Below are positions 31,759 to 43,400 of a stretch of DNA of 64,000 nt, one piece after another. Below the pieces are notes generated by a model that saw only the letters and a list, made by a program, of their open reading frames with translations, had not been told where the DNA came from and made no database searches. The DNA comes from Mesostigma viride (Eukaryota; Streptophyta; Mesostigmatophyceae; Mesostigmatales; Mesostigmataceae): the NCBI GenBank assembly GCA_009746045.1, contig RPFO01000076.1:3420420-3484419 (forward strand), read 5' to 3'. Numbering within the stretch: the stretch's first letter is position 1; every line of letters begins with the position of its first letter. The position numbers and the translations under genes were made by a program.

Positions 31759-32474
31759 TCTTGAAGCATGAGATCAAATACAGCATGCCCTCGTCGAAAC
31801 TGACGCACTCTTCTTTTTGAGTTCCGTCGCTATGGTCAGATGCACATCCGACGACAGGTCGCATTTCTTGAGAAATCGATTGCACAGGAAAATGGGCTTG
31901 AGAGTATCTAGCAGCTTGTGCTTGTGCACGAAGACCTGGAAATCACGTGCAGCCCCGGGCAAATTTGCCTTATTAACTGCATAGCCCTCGAAGTCGTTGA
32001 AGGCTTGCTCGTCGGCCTCTTCCTTAGACCGCGACAAGTGGGCATCTAGACCGTTGTAAAAAACTTCCCAGGTTTGTTTGTTGTCGTCCGCAATGCGAAC
32101 TAGATTGGCAATGTTTGGGTGCTTTGTTGTACTGCAGAATACTGCACGGAACTTGCCAATCAGCTCCGAATCTTTGTCTGCGCGTCCATCGCGCAGACGC
32201 TTGAGAGCAGCTAGAAAATCTGCTGCGTCGTCCGCCGTATAGTCGGCAGGTAGATCGCGGGCACCTCCGTTTGCTTGAGAGGGCCGCGATTCAGTGCATC
32301 GTCAGCAGCAAGCATCAGATGCTTGAACTGCTTGGCCAGTTCAGGTTGCGCCACGAGGGTTTGCATCAACCTCGTGGCCTCGTCCGCACTAAAGCGTGGC
32401 AGGACGGTCCCTGCGGCCTCGCCACTTGGCGTATCTGTGTGTTCGCCCGTGCGGCTCCGTGTACCGGAAGCCAT
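31559..32474 (-). pseudogene. Element B gag remnants in three frames
   Basis: The start is MASGTRSRTGEHTDTPSGEA at 32474, 20 bases from the 5' LTR. The frame ends at 32211, resumes in another frame from about 32037 (EADEQAFNDFEGYAVNKA), and again near 31830 (EECVSFDEGMLYLISCFKSA) before the zinc-finger frame. At least three frame changes make this gag non-functional as it stands, so the copy would depend on gag from elsewhere unless introns are involved. Confidence 0.7.
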
Positions 32475-32493
32475 CGGGATTTTTATGAATACA

Positions 32494-32840
32494 AGTTAAA
32501 GCCCGACCGGCTCAGCTATGGCGGTCGGTCACGTTGAGCTTGGGATAAGGTGAACACAGAGAACTGCTGTCGGAGCTGGCCAACCACTGGTTTATGTCTT
32601 AGCCAGCAAAGCCTATCCGGTTAGCCGTAACCGTGGGACAAGCTAGCTGTCCGTACCGACCCGGATAAGGCCCCGGACTGGGGCCTAGGTGGCGCCGGCC
32701 CTAGGCGCCGCCCTTAGACCGGTCGACCGCATCGGACCGCCGGATTATAGCCGGCGGCTTAGCGGACGCTATAGCGGAAGGCGTGCGGACGGACATGGGG
32801 AACTCAGAGCCAGATCCTAGGGCTCTAGAGTTACTCAACT
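32494..32840 (-). repeat. Element B 5' LTR
   Basis: 347 bp, near-identical to the copy at 26685-27031. Only about 19 bases separate it from the gag start codon, which leaves little room for a primer-binding site. Confidence 0.95.
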
Positions 32841-32845
32841 AGGGC

Positions 32846-33636
32846 AGGGTCAACCGTTGAATTCATAAGGATAGTGGTGGACTATGCAGGGAAGCCTATG
32901 CAAGGAACGCCCATGGTGGTCACCACATTGGTTTATAATCTGAAACGCGACATTGGTTTATAATCTGCCATGTTTTAGGAATCTGCCACGGTTTTACTGT
33001 CCGTCATTTTCATCCAGAAATGTAGTTCAGCCGACCGTCTAATTAGAAGTTGGATCGTCTATGGCCTTGATTTCCTTGTTTCAGCGTCGCCTATGCATCT
33101 TGTGTGCAGGCCGAAGGCCATGCAAGGCGAGGTGGACGTGGACGAGGCTCATGCAAGTGGAAGACGAGGCGGTCGATGACGTCGGGGAGACTTTGTACCA
33201 TTCTAGTCGGCATTTAGCAAGACACCGAGCATTAAAACTACGGAGGGTACAAAGCGCCACAAGACCAAGTTTTCTGGCATGTTTGGGTACCCCTGAAATC
33301 GGAAAATAAAGCTGGGTTCGACATTCTGTATGAACATTGTATTGACGAAGAAGATAAAGGAAAAAGTAGGAGATAGATCGAGTATGTTGCATGAATCTGA
33401 CACATTGTGTCTCAATGCGTACAACTTACCAGAAGTGCAGCCGTGTGCTGGTTCAACGTTCATGCAAGGATTAGTCGCGAGCCAAACCTTGTTAGGACGC
33501 TATCACATATGATGAAGACTGGCAACTTGTCTGCATGGTTGGCAGGAGGAAACCAAATTCCTGCATGGTTAGCTGGAGAGTGTACTATGGAAGGGGTCTG
33601 GACTATCCCCGTGCGCAATCTGCTTTTGAGATCATT
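32846..33636. other. Region without a recognised gene
   Basis: Short direct repeats (ATTGGTTTATAATCTG at 32931-32967) but no supported coding region. It is a spacer between element B and the LINE 3' end. Confidence 0.4.
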
Positions 33637-33658
33637 AAATTAAATTAAATTAAATTAT
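33637..33658. repeat. LINE 3' tail microsatellite (TAAAT)n
   Basis: Four to five AAATT/TAAAT units at the 3' end of the LINE, in place of a poly(A) tail. Confidence 0.8.
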
Positions 33659-33777
33659 AACATGCCTCCGTGGGGAGGTCATGTAGCACATATTCCATGA
33701 TGGATGGGGTGGAGGAAGCCGCGTGATCGAACTATCCTAACTCTAAGCTATCTAGAAAATCCTAACTACACTACTCA

Positions 33778-35693
33778 TCAAAACGCCTCCTCCGCTTGGG
33801 GGGAGGTGGCTTGCCCATTTGCAGGGTCGGGCGTATGCGCCTTGACAATCTTCTTCCACCGCGTCTTGTCCTGCATGGCAGTCCAAAGACGGGAGAGAGA
33901 GTGGATGCGGTGCTCAAACTGGGCTGGGACCACTAGGTCGTCCAGCAACATCTGAACGTAGTTCGTGACAGGTTTCCCTACCCTTTTGGGAATGTCCTCG
34001 GGGCCAGGCCAGGTCAGAATGTGCCGCCCTGGCTGGCCAAGCCGCTGGGGGCCGGCCAGACCGAGGGTGGTGTCGACCTGGCTGGTGCGGGCAAGGTGTC
34101 CTACAAATGCTATCCTACGCTGTCTAATCTCGTCCGAAACACGAGGCATGCCATGATACAAAGACTCTGATGACGGACGCTCGGAAAAACCTACGTTAAG
34201 AACCTGTCGGAGCATCCTGTAAAACGTGCCGTCTAGCCTAGCTGCCAGTTTGGGTGGGAGGGTCCACGCCTCGGCGCCATACGTGAGCACCGTGAGGACG
34301 AGGACCTTGAAGAGCATGCGCTTGCGGTGCCCGCCCAGGCCCTTCGAGCGCCAGTAGGGTGTGAGCGAACGGAGCTTGGCCCAGGCAAGGCCGATGCGGG
34401 TGTCCACATCGTCGGCGGTGTCAGGAAGCCAGCTCCCCAACAGCTTGAAGCGGTCGCGGAACGGGACCTCCGTCCCGTCGAGCAGACGCGGCAGCGGTGG
34501 TTTACTGGAGGCCCCAATCACCATCGCCTCGGTTTTGACACTAATCTCCCAGCCCACCGCCCGCGCCTCCAGGCCCAGGCAGTCCAGCCAGGTCTGAATG
34601 TGCTCGGGGCTCTCGATGAGGGTGGTATGTATCATCCGCATAAATCAGGTCGGCAAGGCGGTAACCAGGTCTAACCCCGCCGTGCTCTTTCACGTTAAGG
34701 ATGTCCAAGCCTGGCTCGAACCCCTTAAGAGCAGTAAAGCGCGCACGTGCCCGGCGCATGACGTGATCCACGACAATAATGAACAGGTATGGGGACAGGA
34801 CACAACCTTGCCACACCCCGTGGTGAAGGGGGAATGGTGGGGTGGTGCCTTCCGCAGTCCGCACTACTGCCTGTGAGCCCTCATCATACAGTCGGCGAAT
34901 GGCAGCAATAAACGCAGGTGGTACCCGATCCAGAGCTAGGATGGCCCAAAGAGCCTCCCAGAGAACCGTGTCAAAGGCCTTGATATAGTCAACAAAAATG
35001 AAGACCAGCGGCAAACTGTCAGGGGGAATTAAGGCGACGCACCTCCTCCATCAACCGGCGCGCGACAAACACAGCCATGACAGTGTTACGACCACGACGG
35101 AAACCCATCTGAGACTCACCCAGGTGTGGGTCCAGCGCGGCGCGGAGCCTGTGCAGCATCATGCGCATGAAGACCTTCAGCGCGGCGCTCTGGAGGCAGA
35201 CACCTCGGTAGTTGCCGGGGTCAGCAGCAGAGCCCTTCTTGTACAGCATGACGCGGATGGCCGTCTGCCACTCAGCAGGCGGAGGCTCGTCAGAGAGCAG
35301 GACACGGTTGCAGAAGATCCCTAACCGCTGGATCAGGGGTCTTCAGCAGCTCAGCAGAAAGGTGGTCGGCACCGACCGCCACATCGTACCGCAGGCGAGC
35401 AAGGGCGCCGTCCAATTCCGTCAAGGTGAAGGGGGGGACGACGTCGTCAGTGGCAAGGCAGCCCTCCCGCAAGGCGGGGACTTGGTAGTCCGCGGCCGAG
35501 GAGGGGGGCGCTGGCGGCGGCGGGGGTCCGGCGACCCCGAGGCGGGCGGCCGTCTCGGGGTGAAGCGGCGGGGGGGGGCGCGAGCCCCACCGGTCAAGGA
35601 AACATTGTGGGCCAACCAGCGGTCAAGGCTGACCGGCGCCGTGCCCTCCCCCGTGTGCTCCACCGGGGTGCGCTGCCGCCGGCCGCCGAGCCG
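33778..35693 (-). pseudogene. LINE reverse transcriptase, in pieces
   Basis: Order on the minus strand: an N-terminal region (FTLTELDGALARLRYDVAVG), RT fingers (NYRGVCLQSAALKVFMRMML, SQMGFRRGRNT), palm (IFVDYIKAFDTVLWEAL; GVWQGCVLSPYLF; YRLADLIYADDT, the catalytic ADD), then thumb and C-terminal region (LVLTVLTYGAEAWTLPPKL; RQRRIAFVGHLART). At least four frame changes occur. It primes cDNA synthesis at the nicked target in intact relatives. Confidence 0.9.
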
Positions 35694-35701
35694 GTCGAGG
35701 T

Positions 35702-37183
35702 CAGAGTTCAATTATACGCAATACGCGGTTATACGCGCGGGGTCCGTATAATGGATAATACGGTATAATACGGTATTATCCAGAAATTATACGCAAATAC
35801 TGGATTTTGTCGTTTTTGGGGTTGTTTCATGCATTTTGATATCATTTCAAGCAGTCCACATGTTTCTGACACTAAATTACACATGATACACGGGTTGCCA
35901 CTGCTCAGCAGTGCTTGGGAACACTGGACGTGTAAACCGGGGTTCCCGAGGAGCTAGATTACCTATGCATTATACCCTAAAAAACAACGCCAAATGAAAT
36001 GGAAAGATGAAAAAAGCAAAAGAAGTAAGATGGCTATGCTTCCATGCAAGCAGTTCCTGGGCATCTCCATGTTTCTTGTATGCATGAGGAGCACACAAGA
36101 AGAAGGCTGACTTCGGCGAGCAAAACAAGAAATAGAGGCTAGATCTGGCCAGAAAACCACTTGTTTCGAGATGCTTTTAGCAAGAAAAAACATCGCGTTA
36201 TAAAGCTTATCATATTTATAAACCATGCCAAGCACTACGTCACTGCTTTCGATGAAGCATAAGCTAATAGCAGACAAATCTGGTCCAAAATCTGCATGTC
36301 GTAGTGGTATATTCCCCAACCATCACAAGCCAACAATGCGTAGAGGCAGTAAAGCAACCAAAAGACAAGCAGAAAACCTCCATTACAGGTCTACGATTAT
36401 TTTACAATCCACCCAACAACTTGATACAGTACAATGAACACGTGAACAGGATAGCACGTACCAGATCAAAACCGCATATTACCTTTCTTGACGGAGCCAG
36501 CATGCCCACCTGATGGACGTAGCTGCGAGCCTTTCCTGGCCGTCGTCGCTTATAAATCATGTAAGGAATAACGTGAAACAGCTATCCGCGTTCAAATGTA
36601 GGGGCATTTCCCGCCTATCAACAGTTAGCACATGCACGGTCGCCACCTGGTTGCTGAAACGAGGTTGCCGCATCGAGCAGAAGGTCGAGACACATCCGCG
36701 CACATCCCAACGCTGCCTCGCCAAGGATATAAGCTTTTCAAGACCTAAGGATCATGCCTAAAATGTAAAGCGACCATGCATGCTCTCGTACCAGTCAGTT
36801 TTCTGTATGACTTCAATATTCGGTGCATGGCTGCCCGAGAGGCAAGGGCAGAGACCTAAACAGCATGGAGGGTTGCCATGCTACAGTGTAGCTTGCTTGT
36901 AAGATCCTTGTGTCTCACGGTCGCCAAATGTCAACCAGTGGATGGTTTCCGTAGTGTTTCTAAGTTCCCTTGCTTTCCCGCCTTGGTTCCCGCACGAAAA
37001 ATTTGGCTGCCGGACCTCGGATGAGCGCGAAAACCATTATACGCGCGCTGATACGTGTTATTCGCGGTATTATACGTAAAAATACGCAAATCGTATAAAA
37101 CGGATAAAAATTATACGCTCGACCTTGTATAATGCGTATTATACCGTATTATACCGTATAATACGCCGTATAATTGAACACTG
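35702..37183. mobile_element. hAT-type non-autonomous DNA transposon 1
   Basis: 1482 bp inside the LINE. An 8-bp target duplication GTCGAGGT lies at 35694-35701 and 37184-37191. The terminal inverted repeats are CAGAGTTCAATTATACG and (reverse-complemented) CAGTGTTCAATTATACG. Eight-base duplications and CARNG ends are hAT hallmarks. Subterminal regions are packed with TATAATACG-type repeats in both orientations. No transposase ORF is seen. Confidence 0.92.
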
Positions 37184-37191
37184 GTCGAGGT

Positions 37192-38235
37192 GGTACCACA
37201 TGTCCTTGCCCTGGTTGCGAGCTTGGCAGGCCTTGGCATCTGCGATGCACTGCATGGGCCGCCTCTGCGTCCTGAGCAAGTGCGTATGTAGGCCTCCACA
37301 AGCGCGGCGTTGAGCACCGGTTTCAGCAGCGGGTCCCGGTTACGCTTGAGGCGGTGCTGGGCGGCCAAGACCTTGGGGTCCTGGCGGTAGAGCGGGCCGT
37401 GGCGGCGGCGGGGCATGACCGGCAGGTGCCGGGCCGCCAGCAACGGGGCACGGGCCGCAAAGCCCGCAAAAATGGCGGCGTTGGGGGCACCCTTGTCCAG
37501 CTCGTCGACGTCCGCCCGGGCGTCCAGGGCCGACAGGTACTCCTGGCGGCACCGGTTCCGCTCGTGCTCGGCGTCCGTCCAGCCCTCAGGATCTCCCCGG
37601 ACCGGGCGTAGAGCAGACCAGTCAGGGCGGACCACTGGGGCGCGGCGCGCGGGGACGTGGAACCGGAGCCGAAGGGTCGCACGCACCAACCGGTGGTCAG
37701 AGCACACCGTTGGCGTGTCAAACACTCGGGTGTCCAGGACCGAGGTGCACCTGGACTGCCGTACCACCACGTAGTCCAAACAGGCCTGACGGCCGTTAGG
37801 GCCACGAAAAGTGACCAAGTCCTGTGAGGGACGTTGGAAGTGGCAGTTGACAGCAACCATCCCGCTATCCCGCAAAAAGGCAGAAAACAGGGGAGTGTTG
37901 TCGTTAGCAGTAGTGTCAGCAGGCGCAAAGCGGCTGCCAGCAGTGCCCACGGGCAGCGTGGCATTGGCGTCGAGCAGCATAACCAAAAAGTGGCGGGCCG
38001 GGGTGACCCCCTCAAGGTTATGCAAGGATTTGAAGAACTCCTCACGGGCCGACTCAGGTAGACCACTATGGGGCGCGTAGCCCACCCCCACCGTGAGGTG
38101 GTGTTTAGACCGCCCCTCGACGGAGGTGAAATGTGCTACCATAAGGCGTGGGGTTAGAAACTTAAGCGTGCTGAGGCTAGCAACTGCCAGCGGCGAACAC
38201 AAAAGACCAACACCACCTTGGCCAGGCGTACCGCT
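37192..38235 (-). pseudogene. LINE AP-endonuclease domain
   Basis: Endonuclease/exonuclease/phosphatase-fold motifs: VGYAPHSGLPESAREEF, LVMLLDANATLP (Asp-Asn catalytic segment), CLDYVVVRQS and the terminal CSDHRLVRATL (Ser-Asp-His). In LINEs it nicks the target DNA. The N-terminal part is absent: the frame meets a stop at about 38249. The C-terminal side is cut by the hAT insertion at 37183. Confidence 0.88.
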
Positions 38236-38249
38236 GCCAGCTTGAGATC

Positions 38250-38861
38250 ATGGTAACGCCATAGTTGGGTGACCACTCACTGCATGTGATTGCATGTGCC
38301 ATAGAGCGAGCGCTGTTATAGTCATGGACGCCATCCTCGCTGAGGTGCGACGCCCTCCGCGTAACAATGACTTGTTGGATGATGACACCCTCATTGAGAA
38401 AGTCTTACAAGACCGCAATAACAAGGCGCGGCAGAAACGCCCTATTAGGGTGGACAGCGATAGCGAGGCTTATGAGTCTGAACTGGAGTAGAAAAACCAG
38501 CACATGTGAATGCAGGAATGCGTGCCATGGGATGATGTGATTTCATGAGGTCCATGTGAAACCAGATATATTGCATGTCTAGATATAGTGTGTTTTGATG
38601 AGACGTACAGCTTCAGCATAAAAACTTTACCTGGGTAAATACTTTTCTGTGTAAATATTTTTTAATAAAAAACCAAGTTTTTTGGCGGGAAATCCTGAAA
38701 CGAGAAACGAGAAAAATGCACCTTGAGCCAAGCGTAGAAAACAGAGTCACGACCAAACAGGAGGAAAAATGGTTTCGACTTAGGACTTGTTTTTTTTGCA
38801 AAACTTAGCCCTGACCGGGAGAAGACAAGTCTGCGGCCTGCGGGGGCTGAGATTAAATAAG
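38250..38861 (+). other. Spacer with a small acidic ORF
   Basis: An ORF of 55 residues at 38324-38491 (MDAILAEVRRPPRNNDLLDD; tail DSDSEAYESELE) recalls the acidic tail of the protein at 2-784, but the match is too short to be conclusive. The rest is AT-rich. Confidence 0.35.
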
Positions 38862-39275
38862 AGGTACCTTGAAATTAAATAAGAGGCGTGCATCTATGAA
38901 TATATAGTTTTGAAGGCGAGTATCTGTTGGCGTTAAGTCGTAGTATTGTACGATTGATAGATTGGTAGTGCATTGGTGGTACTGCACGACGGTATTGGAC
39001 GGAGTTCCCGGAATCCCGGTCTGGCAAGCGGATTTTACATCTCACGGGTACATCTCACGGGTACACGACGCGGCACGACGTTGTACAGCAAAATGGCTCG
39101 CAGAAAAGCTAGGAACCTAGGCGACTATTTGGAGCCGCGTCGGTGGTGACGTTGTTTACTCCGTTGGATCTGCATCTACGGCGTTCGTGGGTTGTTTCGA
39201 AACCCGGTCGATGAGATTTAAAGAATTAGTCGGGTATATAAATGATCCTTTTTGTACCTCTTTGTGAAAATGTAA
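38862..39275 (+). repeat. Dispersed repeat, copy 1 (inverted relative to copy 2)
   Basis: Matches the reverse complement of 45345-45850 with substitutions and indels. Strongest blocks: the GGTACTGCACGACGGTATTG region, and the run from ACGTTGTTTACTCCG through GAAACCCGGTCGATGAGATTT. AAATTAAATAAGAGG ends recur near 38855-38888, 39381-39402 and 48462-48475. Confidence 0.8.
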
Positions 39276-39702
39276 AAGTCGAGATGAATTAAACGGCTTG
39301 ACATGCTGTCGTCCACTACTACAAGGTATCGCCGATCGAAACTCGCGTCCCAAAATATATCTGGATAGAGGTATGTCTCGTATTTAATTTCAAGGTACCT
39401 CTTAGAGCCTTTCCACATATGGTGACGAATTAGTGCGAATTAGGAGGACTCGGATTGGTCCGGACCGCAGTTCCAGGCTCGAGGTCGATCTAATTCGGCG
39501 CGGCGAATAAAATTAATTAGCGGTGAAATTAGTCGGGACGGGGTTTCCACATTCAGTTCCGATCCAACGGCGGCGAACAAGTTCCCGCCTTTTTGTGTGC
39601 ATCATGGCACGTGCTTGACCCTACTTAAAGTGAAAACTGCACCCCGTCGCCCAGCATTACACGCCATAACCATCTGGCATCGCTGTGATTTTAAGCCTTG
39701 CA

Positions 39703-39867
39703 ATGGCTGAGCCGCCGCCTGCGGCGCTGACGTTTAAGACGCAAGAAGATGTTCTTGAGGCCGAGGTGCGCGGCCAGATCACAGCGGCCTATGCCATACA
39801 TTGGATTAGGCGCCTTAACGAACTGAGTCGAGGGAAGCGAGGAGGGGACGCGATGAGCGCCATCTAA
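39703..39867 (+). CDS. Small ORF at the left end of the Harbinger element
   Basis: 54 residues, MAEPPPAALTFKTQEDVLEA, then AYAIHWIRRLNELSRGKRGG. PIF/Harbinger elements often carry a second, Myb-like ORF near one end. This is too short to assign. Confidence 0.3.
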   Translation: MAEPPPAALTFKTQEDVLEAEVRGQITAAYAIHWIRRLNELSRGKRGGDAMSAI

Positions 39868-40586
39868 GCAGTTGCTTGTCATGTCTATACGCCCGGGCAT
39901 CTCATGATCTGTCTACCATGCACGCATTTTCCTTGGATGAATCGAACAGCTTTTGACATTTTAATGGCGACAATGAAGTCCGGCCACGACAATATAGCGC
40001 TGCTCAGAGCTTCGTTGCCGAGAAAGGTTTAAGAGGTGCTTTTTCCGGGCAGATAATGTAACTCTGCCTAGACCCCGGTAGCTTTCAGCACGCGCATATT
40101 GCTTGAGGTAAGCGAGCCACGACGCCTGCAGGTGCTCCTGCCGAGGTGGAGACCTCCGAGAGCACGTGAATTAGGCTCATGCGTCACAGCAGCATCGACC
40201 TTCATTCTCCTGGTGTACGTGGAAGGTCACTTTTCAGGATTAACATATCTGAATGTTGATTGCCTGTTCATTTTCCGTCAATTGAGCAGCGATTGAAACC
40301 ATGAGCCATGCAAGTGTAAGGTGCAGAATTCAGTTGATGAACCCAAGCAGGTAATGTGCAAAATAGATGAACCCAAGTAATATGTGCAGATGTTTCGTCC
40401 CACTGGCTGTGTGCTATTGCATGAACCGTGTAGGCCCTTGGCGTGTACTCACTTGCTGCAACCGTGCCCACAGCTGCTTGTCAATACACGCGGCAGGCAC
40501 AACGACTTTTGCCGCGAGGTGAAACATTTAACTCCCCCACACCTTGCATTTTTCACTCTTTCTTTTCCCTATCCATCCTACCCCCC

Positions 40587-41420
40587 AGCACACACACACA
40601 CGCCCACATACATACACATGCACATAACGCACAACAATGAACGCAAAGGTTTTCACCTTTGCGGAGTGTCTGATCAGAATACACATGCACATAAATGTTC
40701 ACACACACATGCACACACGCACGCATACACACATGCACACATACACACATGCACACACGCACACATGCACACATGCACACACGCACACACGCACACACGC
40801 ACACATACACACATGCACACATACACATGCACACACGCACACATGCACACACGCACACATGCACACATACACACATGCACACACGCACACATGCACACAT
40901 GCACACACGCACGCATACACACATGCACACATACACACATGCACACACGCACGCATACACACATGCACACATACACACATGCACACACGCACACACGCAC
41001 ACACGCACACACGCACACACGCACACACGCACACACGCACACACGCACACACGCACACACGCACACACGCACACACGCACACACGCACACACGCACACAC
41101 GCACACACGCACACACGCACACACGCACACACGCACACACGCACACACGCACACACGCACACACGCACACACGCACACACGCACACACGCACACACGCAC
41201 ACACGCACACACGCACACACGCACACACGCACACACATGCACACTGTGACATACACATGTATGCACACAATATCACACACATGCACACACCCACGTGCGC
41301 ACATGCACGCTAACACATGCACACAAACATGTGCACACACCCACGAGCACACGTGCACATGCATACAAACGCACACAAACACAGGCCGACTTGCACACAT
41401 GCGCCACACATATCAATCCA
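40587..41420. repeat. Compound CA-rich microsatellite
   Basis: Mixed ACACATGC and ACACACGC octamers (40680-40985) become a pure (ACACACGC)n run at 40985-41235, then degenerate CACA sequence. All His/Thr/Cys/Val ORFs over it are artefacts. Confidence 0.97.
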
Positions 41421-42582
41421 TCACCAATAAACGGGTTGCTTGGACCCAACGACCTTCTTACTCGCCTGTCCACCCAATGTTCTGCCCATCCTCCCGCCTG
41501 CCCGCCTGCAAGTCTGCCACCCGCCTATCTGCCCACCCATCTGTCAACCTGCCTGCCTGCCTGCTTGTGTGCATGCCTGCGGGCCTGCATGTGCACCTGC
41601 GCCCATGCACCTATTATGCCCCCATGGCACATACATGCAGCCTAGCTAGTTGAGTGTCTCTAGGCACGCGCACATGGGTGGCTACATGGGCATTTGCCTG
41701 TGTCTTGGGCTGGGGCGTTGGGCTGATTAGTTCAAGAGTGGGCGGGAAGACGGTGGTATAATTGGGTGGGTAGGGACGGAGTGGATGGATGATTGGGGGG
41801 TTGGATGCGGGTGGGACTCAAGTTAGTGTTAAGTCCAATGTTGCCTATAGCATCAACAAAAATAAGCGAGAAAGCAGCCTAAATTCAAGGAGCCTACTTT
41901 TTGTAACATGTGCCAAACTGCAATTAATGGTTGCAGGCTCACAAGCTGCCAGATTCATAACGCACATGGAATGAATTGCATGGTTACAGGACAAGCGTGT
42001 GGTTGGAAATCTTACAATGCCTGGCAACGTCTCTTTCATGTGCCCACTGAGAACCGCTGTTCTTCGACACAAGAAGGCTTTGGCAAGCAACGAGCTTCGG
42101 CCAGGGCCTTCATTTCAAGGAACCGTGTGTAAAGCAAGAACTCAGGATTTACAAACAGAAACTATACCTAACTTTGCGACCTTCATGCAGTATGTCATGT
42201 GCATGGCTATGTAGTATGTGCCAACAATCACAACGAAAACGTGCGAAATTGCAAACATTGCCATGGAAGGGCAGGAGCCACGCACGCAGCAAATTAAAAC
42301 GGTTCGTGAACCAGTCTGTCGGGCATAAAGACAGCAAAGTCTGGCCAGCAATAATGCAGTGCGATGCGAGACAAACTCGGTAAATATGGGCAGGCAGGCG
42401 CAGCTCGTCCTCAGCAGTGCTATCTAACGTGACGGCGCCTTATTTCCGCGTGCACGGTGCCGAACATGGCACTGGCCTGATTCCAGTTGCAGCAACGCCA
42501 GATGCCTTCCCGTCATAGAGCAGAGGCTTCACGTACGTCGCCATCGTTGGCTACCAATCGCTATGCTTCCCGTGATAATGCA

Positions 42583-43062
42583 CTACGCGTCCGAACAAAA
42601 TGTCGAGAAAGCAAACAATCTACACGCGAGAGAACTGGGCTGATAGCTTTTCAGTACTGGTTTTACCGTGCCTTCAAATTCCATTAGCTTACTTAACCAT
42701 GGCTGACTAATTTTAGCTAACGCGATCAACATACACACTACACGATCAAAGGAATCACGGGTCATGTGAAATGTTGCACGGAAGTCCGCGTCCGTCATGA
42801 CACCCCCTCGCTTTGCCGATTCCCAAAATCCACGTCCTGCGGCCCTATCATATGCCCACGGGCGACCGGGCTGCCACCCGCCTCGTCGGTCGTCTGGCTT
42901 GTCGTCCATTGCCATCCCCATCATCACTTGTGTGGCGGTTGCCATGTATTCCGCCTCGCGAGCCGCATTTTCCTGAATAATGCGGATCGCGGCCTGCTTC
43001 CTGCGTAGCTGCAGGTAGCGCACCAGCACGATGAGAAATATAACTATTAGTCTCGCTATCAT
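42583..43062 (-). pseudogene. PIF/Harbinger transposase-like N-terminal fragment
   Basis: 159 residues with a basic N-terminal helix. The segment MTDADFRATFHMTRDSFDRV resembles the FRMSRxTFDxL signature that precedes the DDE domain in HARBI1-type transposases. After MLIALAKISQPW similarity stops and no D-D-E residues are found. Its position inside a TTA-flanked element supports the assignment. Confidence 0.6.
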
Positions 43063-43400
43063 GGCAACGCACTTTCATCCACTAACGCGCGGCAGCGATG
43101 GTGGCCGCACTGTCTTCCCGGCGTGTTCCCCGCCCTTTTCACGTCGTGTTCCCCGCCCTTTTCACGTCGTGTTCCCCGCCCTTTTCGTGCATCGACCAAA
43201 AAAAAAAAATTAATTCTGACTGGAACTGGCCGGAACTGCTTTTTTCGAGTTCCAGGAGTTCCACCCCAGTTCCGGTCGAATTAGCGGTCGTATCGAATTA
43301 AATTTCTATTTGGACGGCCCAATGTGGAAACCTCTAGTTCCGGAACCGACTGAATCAGGACCCTAACTCCCCGGAACTGACGAATGTGGAAAGGGCCTTA

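Larger units (their letters stand above)
26685..32840 (-). mobile_element. Complete Copia-like retrotransposon B
   Basis: 6156 bp flanked by the 5-bp target duplication AGGGC (26680-26684 and 32841-32845). Two direct 347-bp LTRs bound a minus-strand coding region: gag remnants, zinc fingers plus integrase, then protease-like, RT and RNase H in one long frame. The LTRs differ by three substitutions and two 2-bp indels, so insertion was recent. The gag has frame changes, but the two long pol frames are open. Confidence 0.95.
33637..38249 (-). mobile_element. LINE (non-LTR retrotransposon), 5'-truncated and frameshifted
   Basis: The minus strand carries an AP-type endonuclease (38235-37192), then reverse transcriptase (35693-33778), a short 3' region and a microsatellite tail of TAAAT units (33637-33658). 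A hAT-type element has inserted between endonuclease and RT. The frame is broken in several places. Confidence 0.88.
39405..43397. mobile_element. PIF/Harbinger-type DNA transposon, degenerate
   Basis: TTA flanks both ends (39402-39404 and 43398-43400), the 3-bp target typical of PIF/Harbinger. The ends are GAGCCTTTCCACAT and (reverse-complemented) GGCCCTTTCCACAT. Inside are a transposase-like N-terminal ORF (minus), a small plus-strand ORF and a long CA-rich microsatellite. The catalytic DDE part of a transposase is not recognisable, so the copy is probably non-autonomous. Confidence 0.8.

Noticed and set aside
40384-41653. His/Thr-rich and Cys/Val-rich ORFs
   Set aside because: Translation of the CA-rich microsatellite in all frames.
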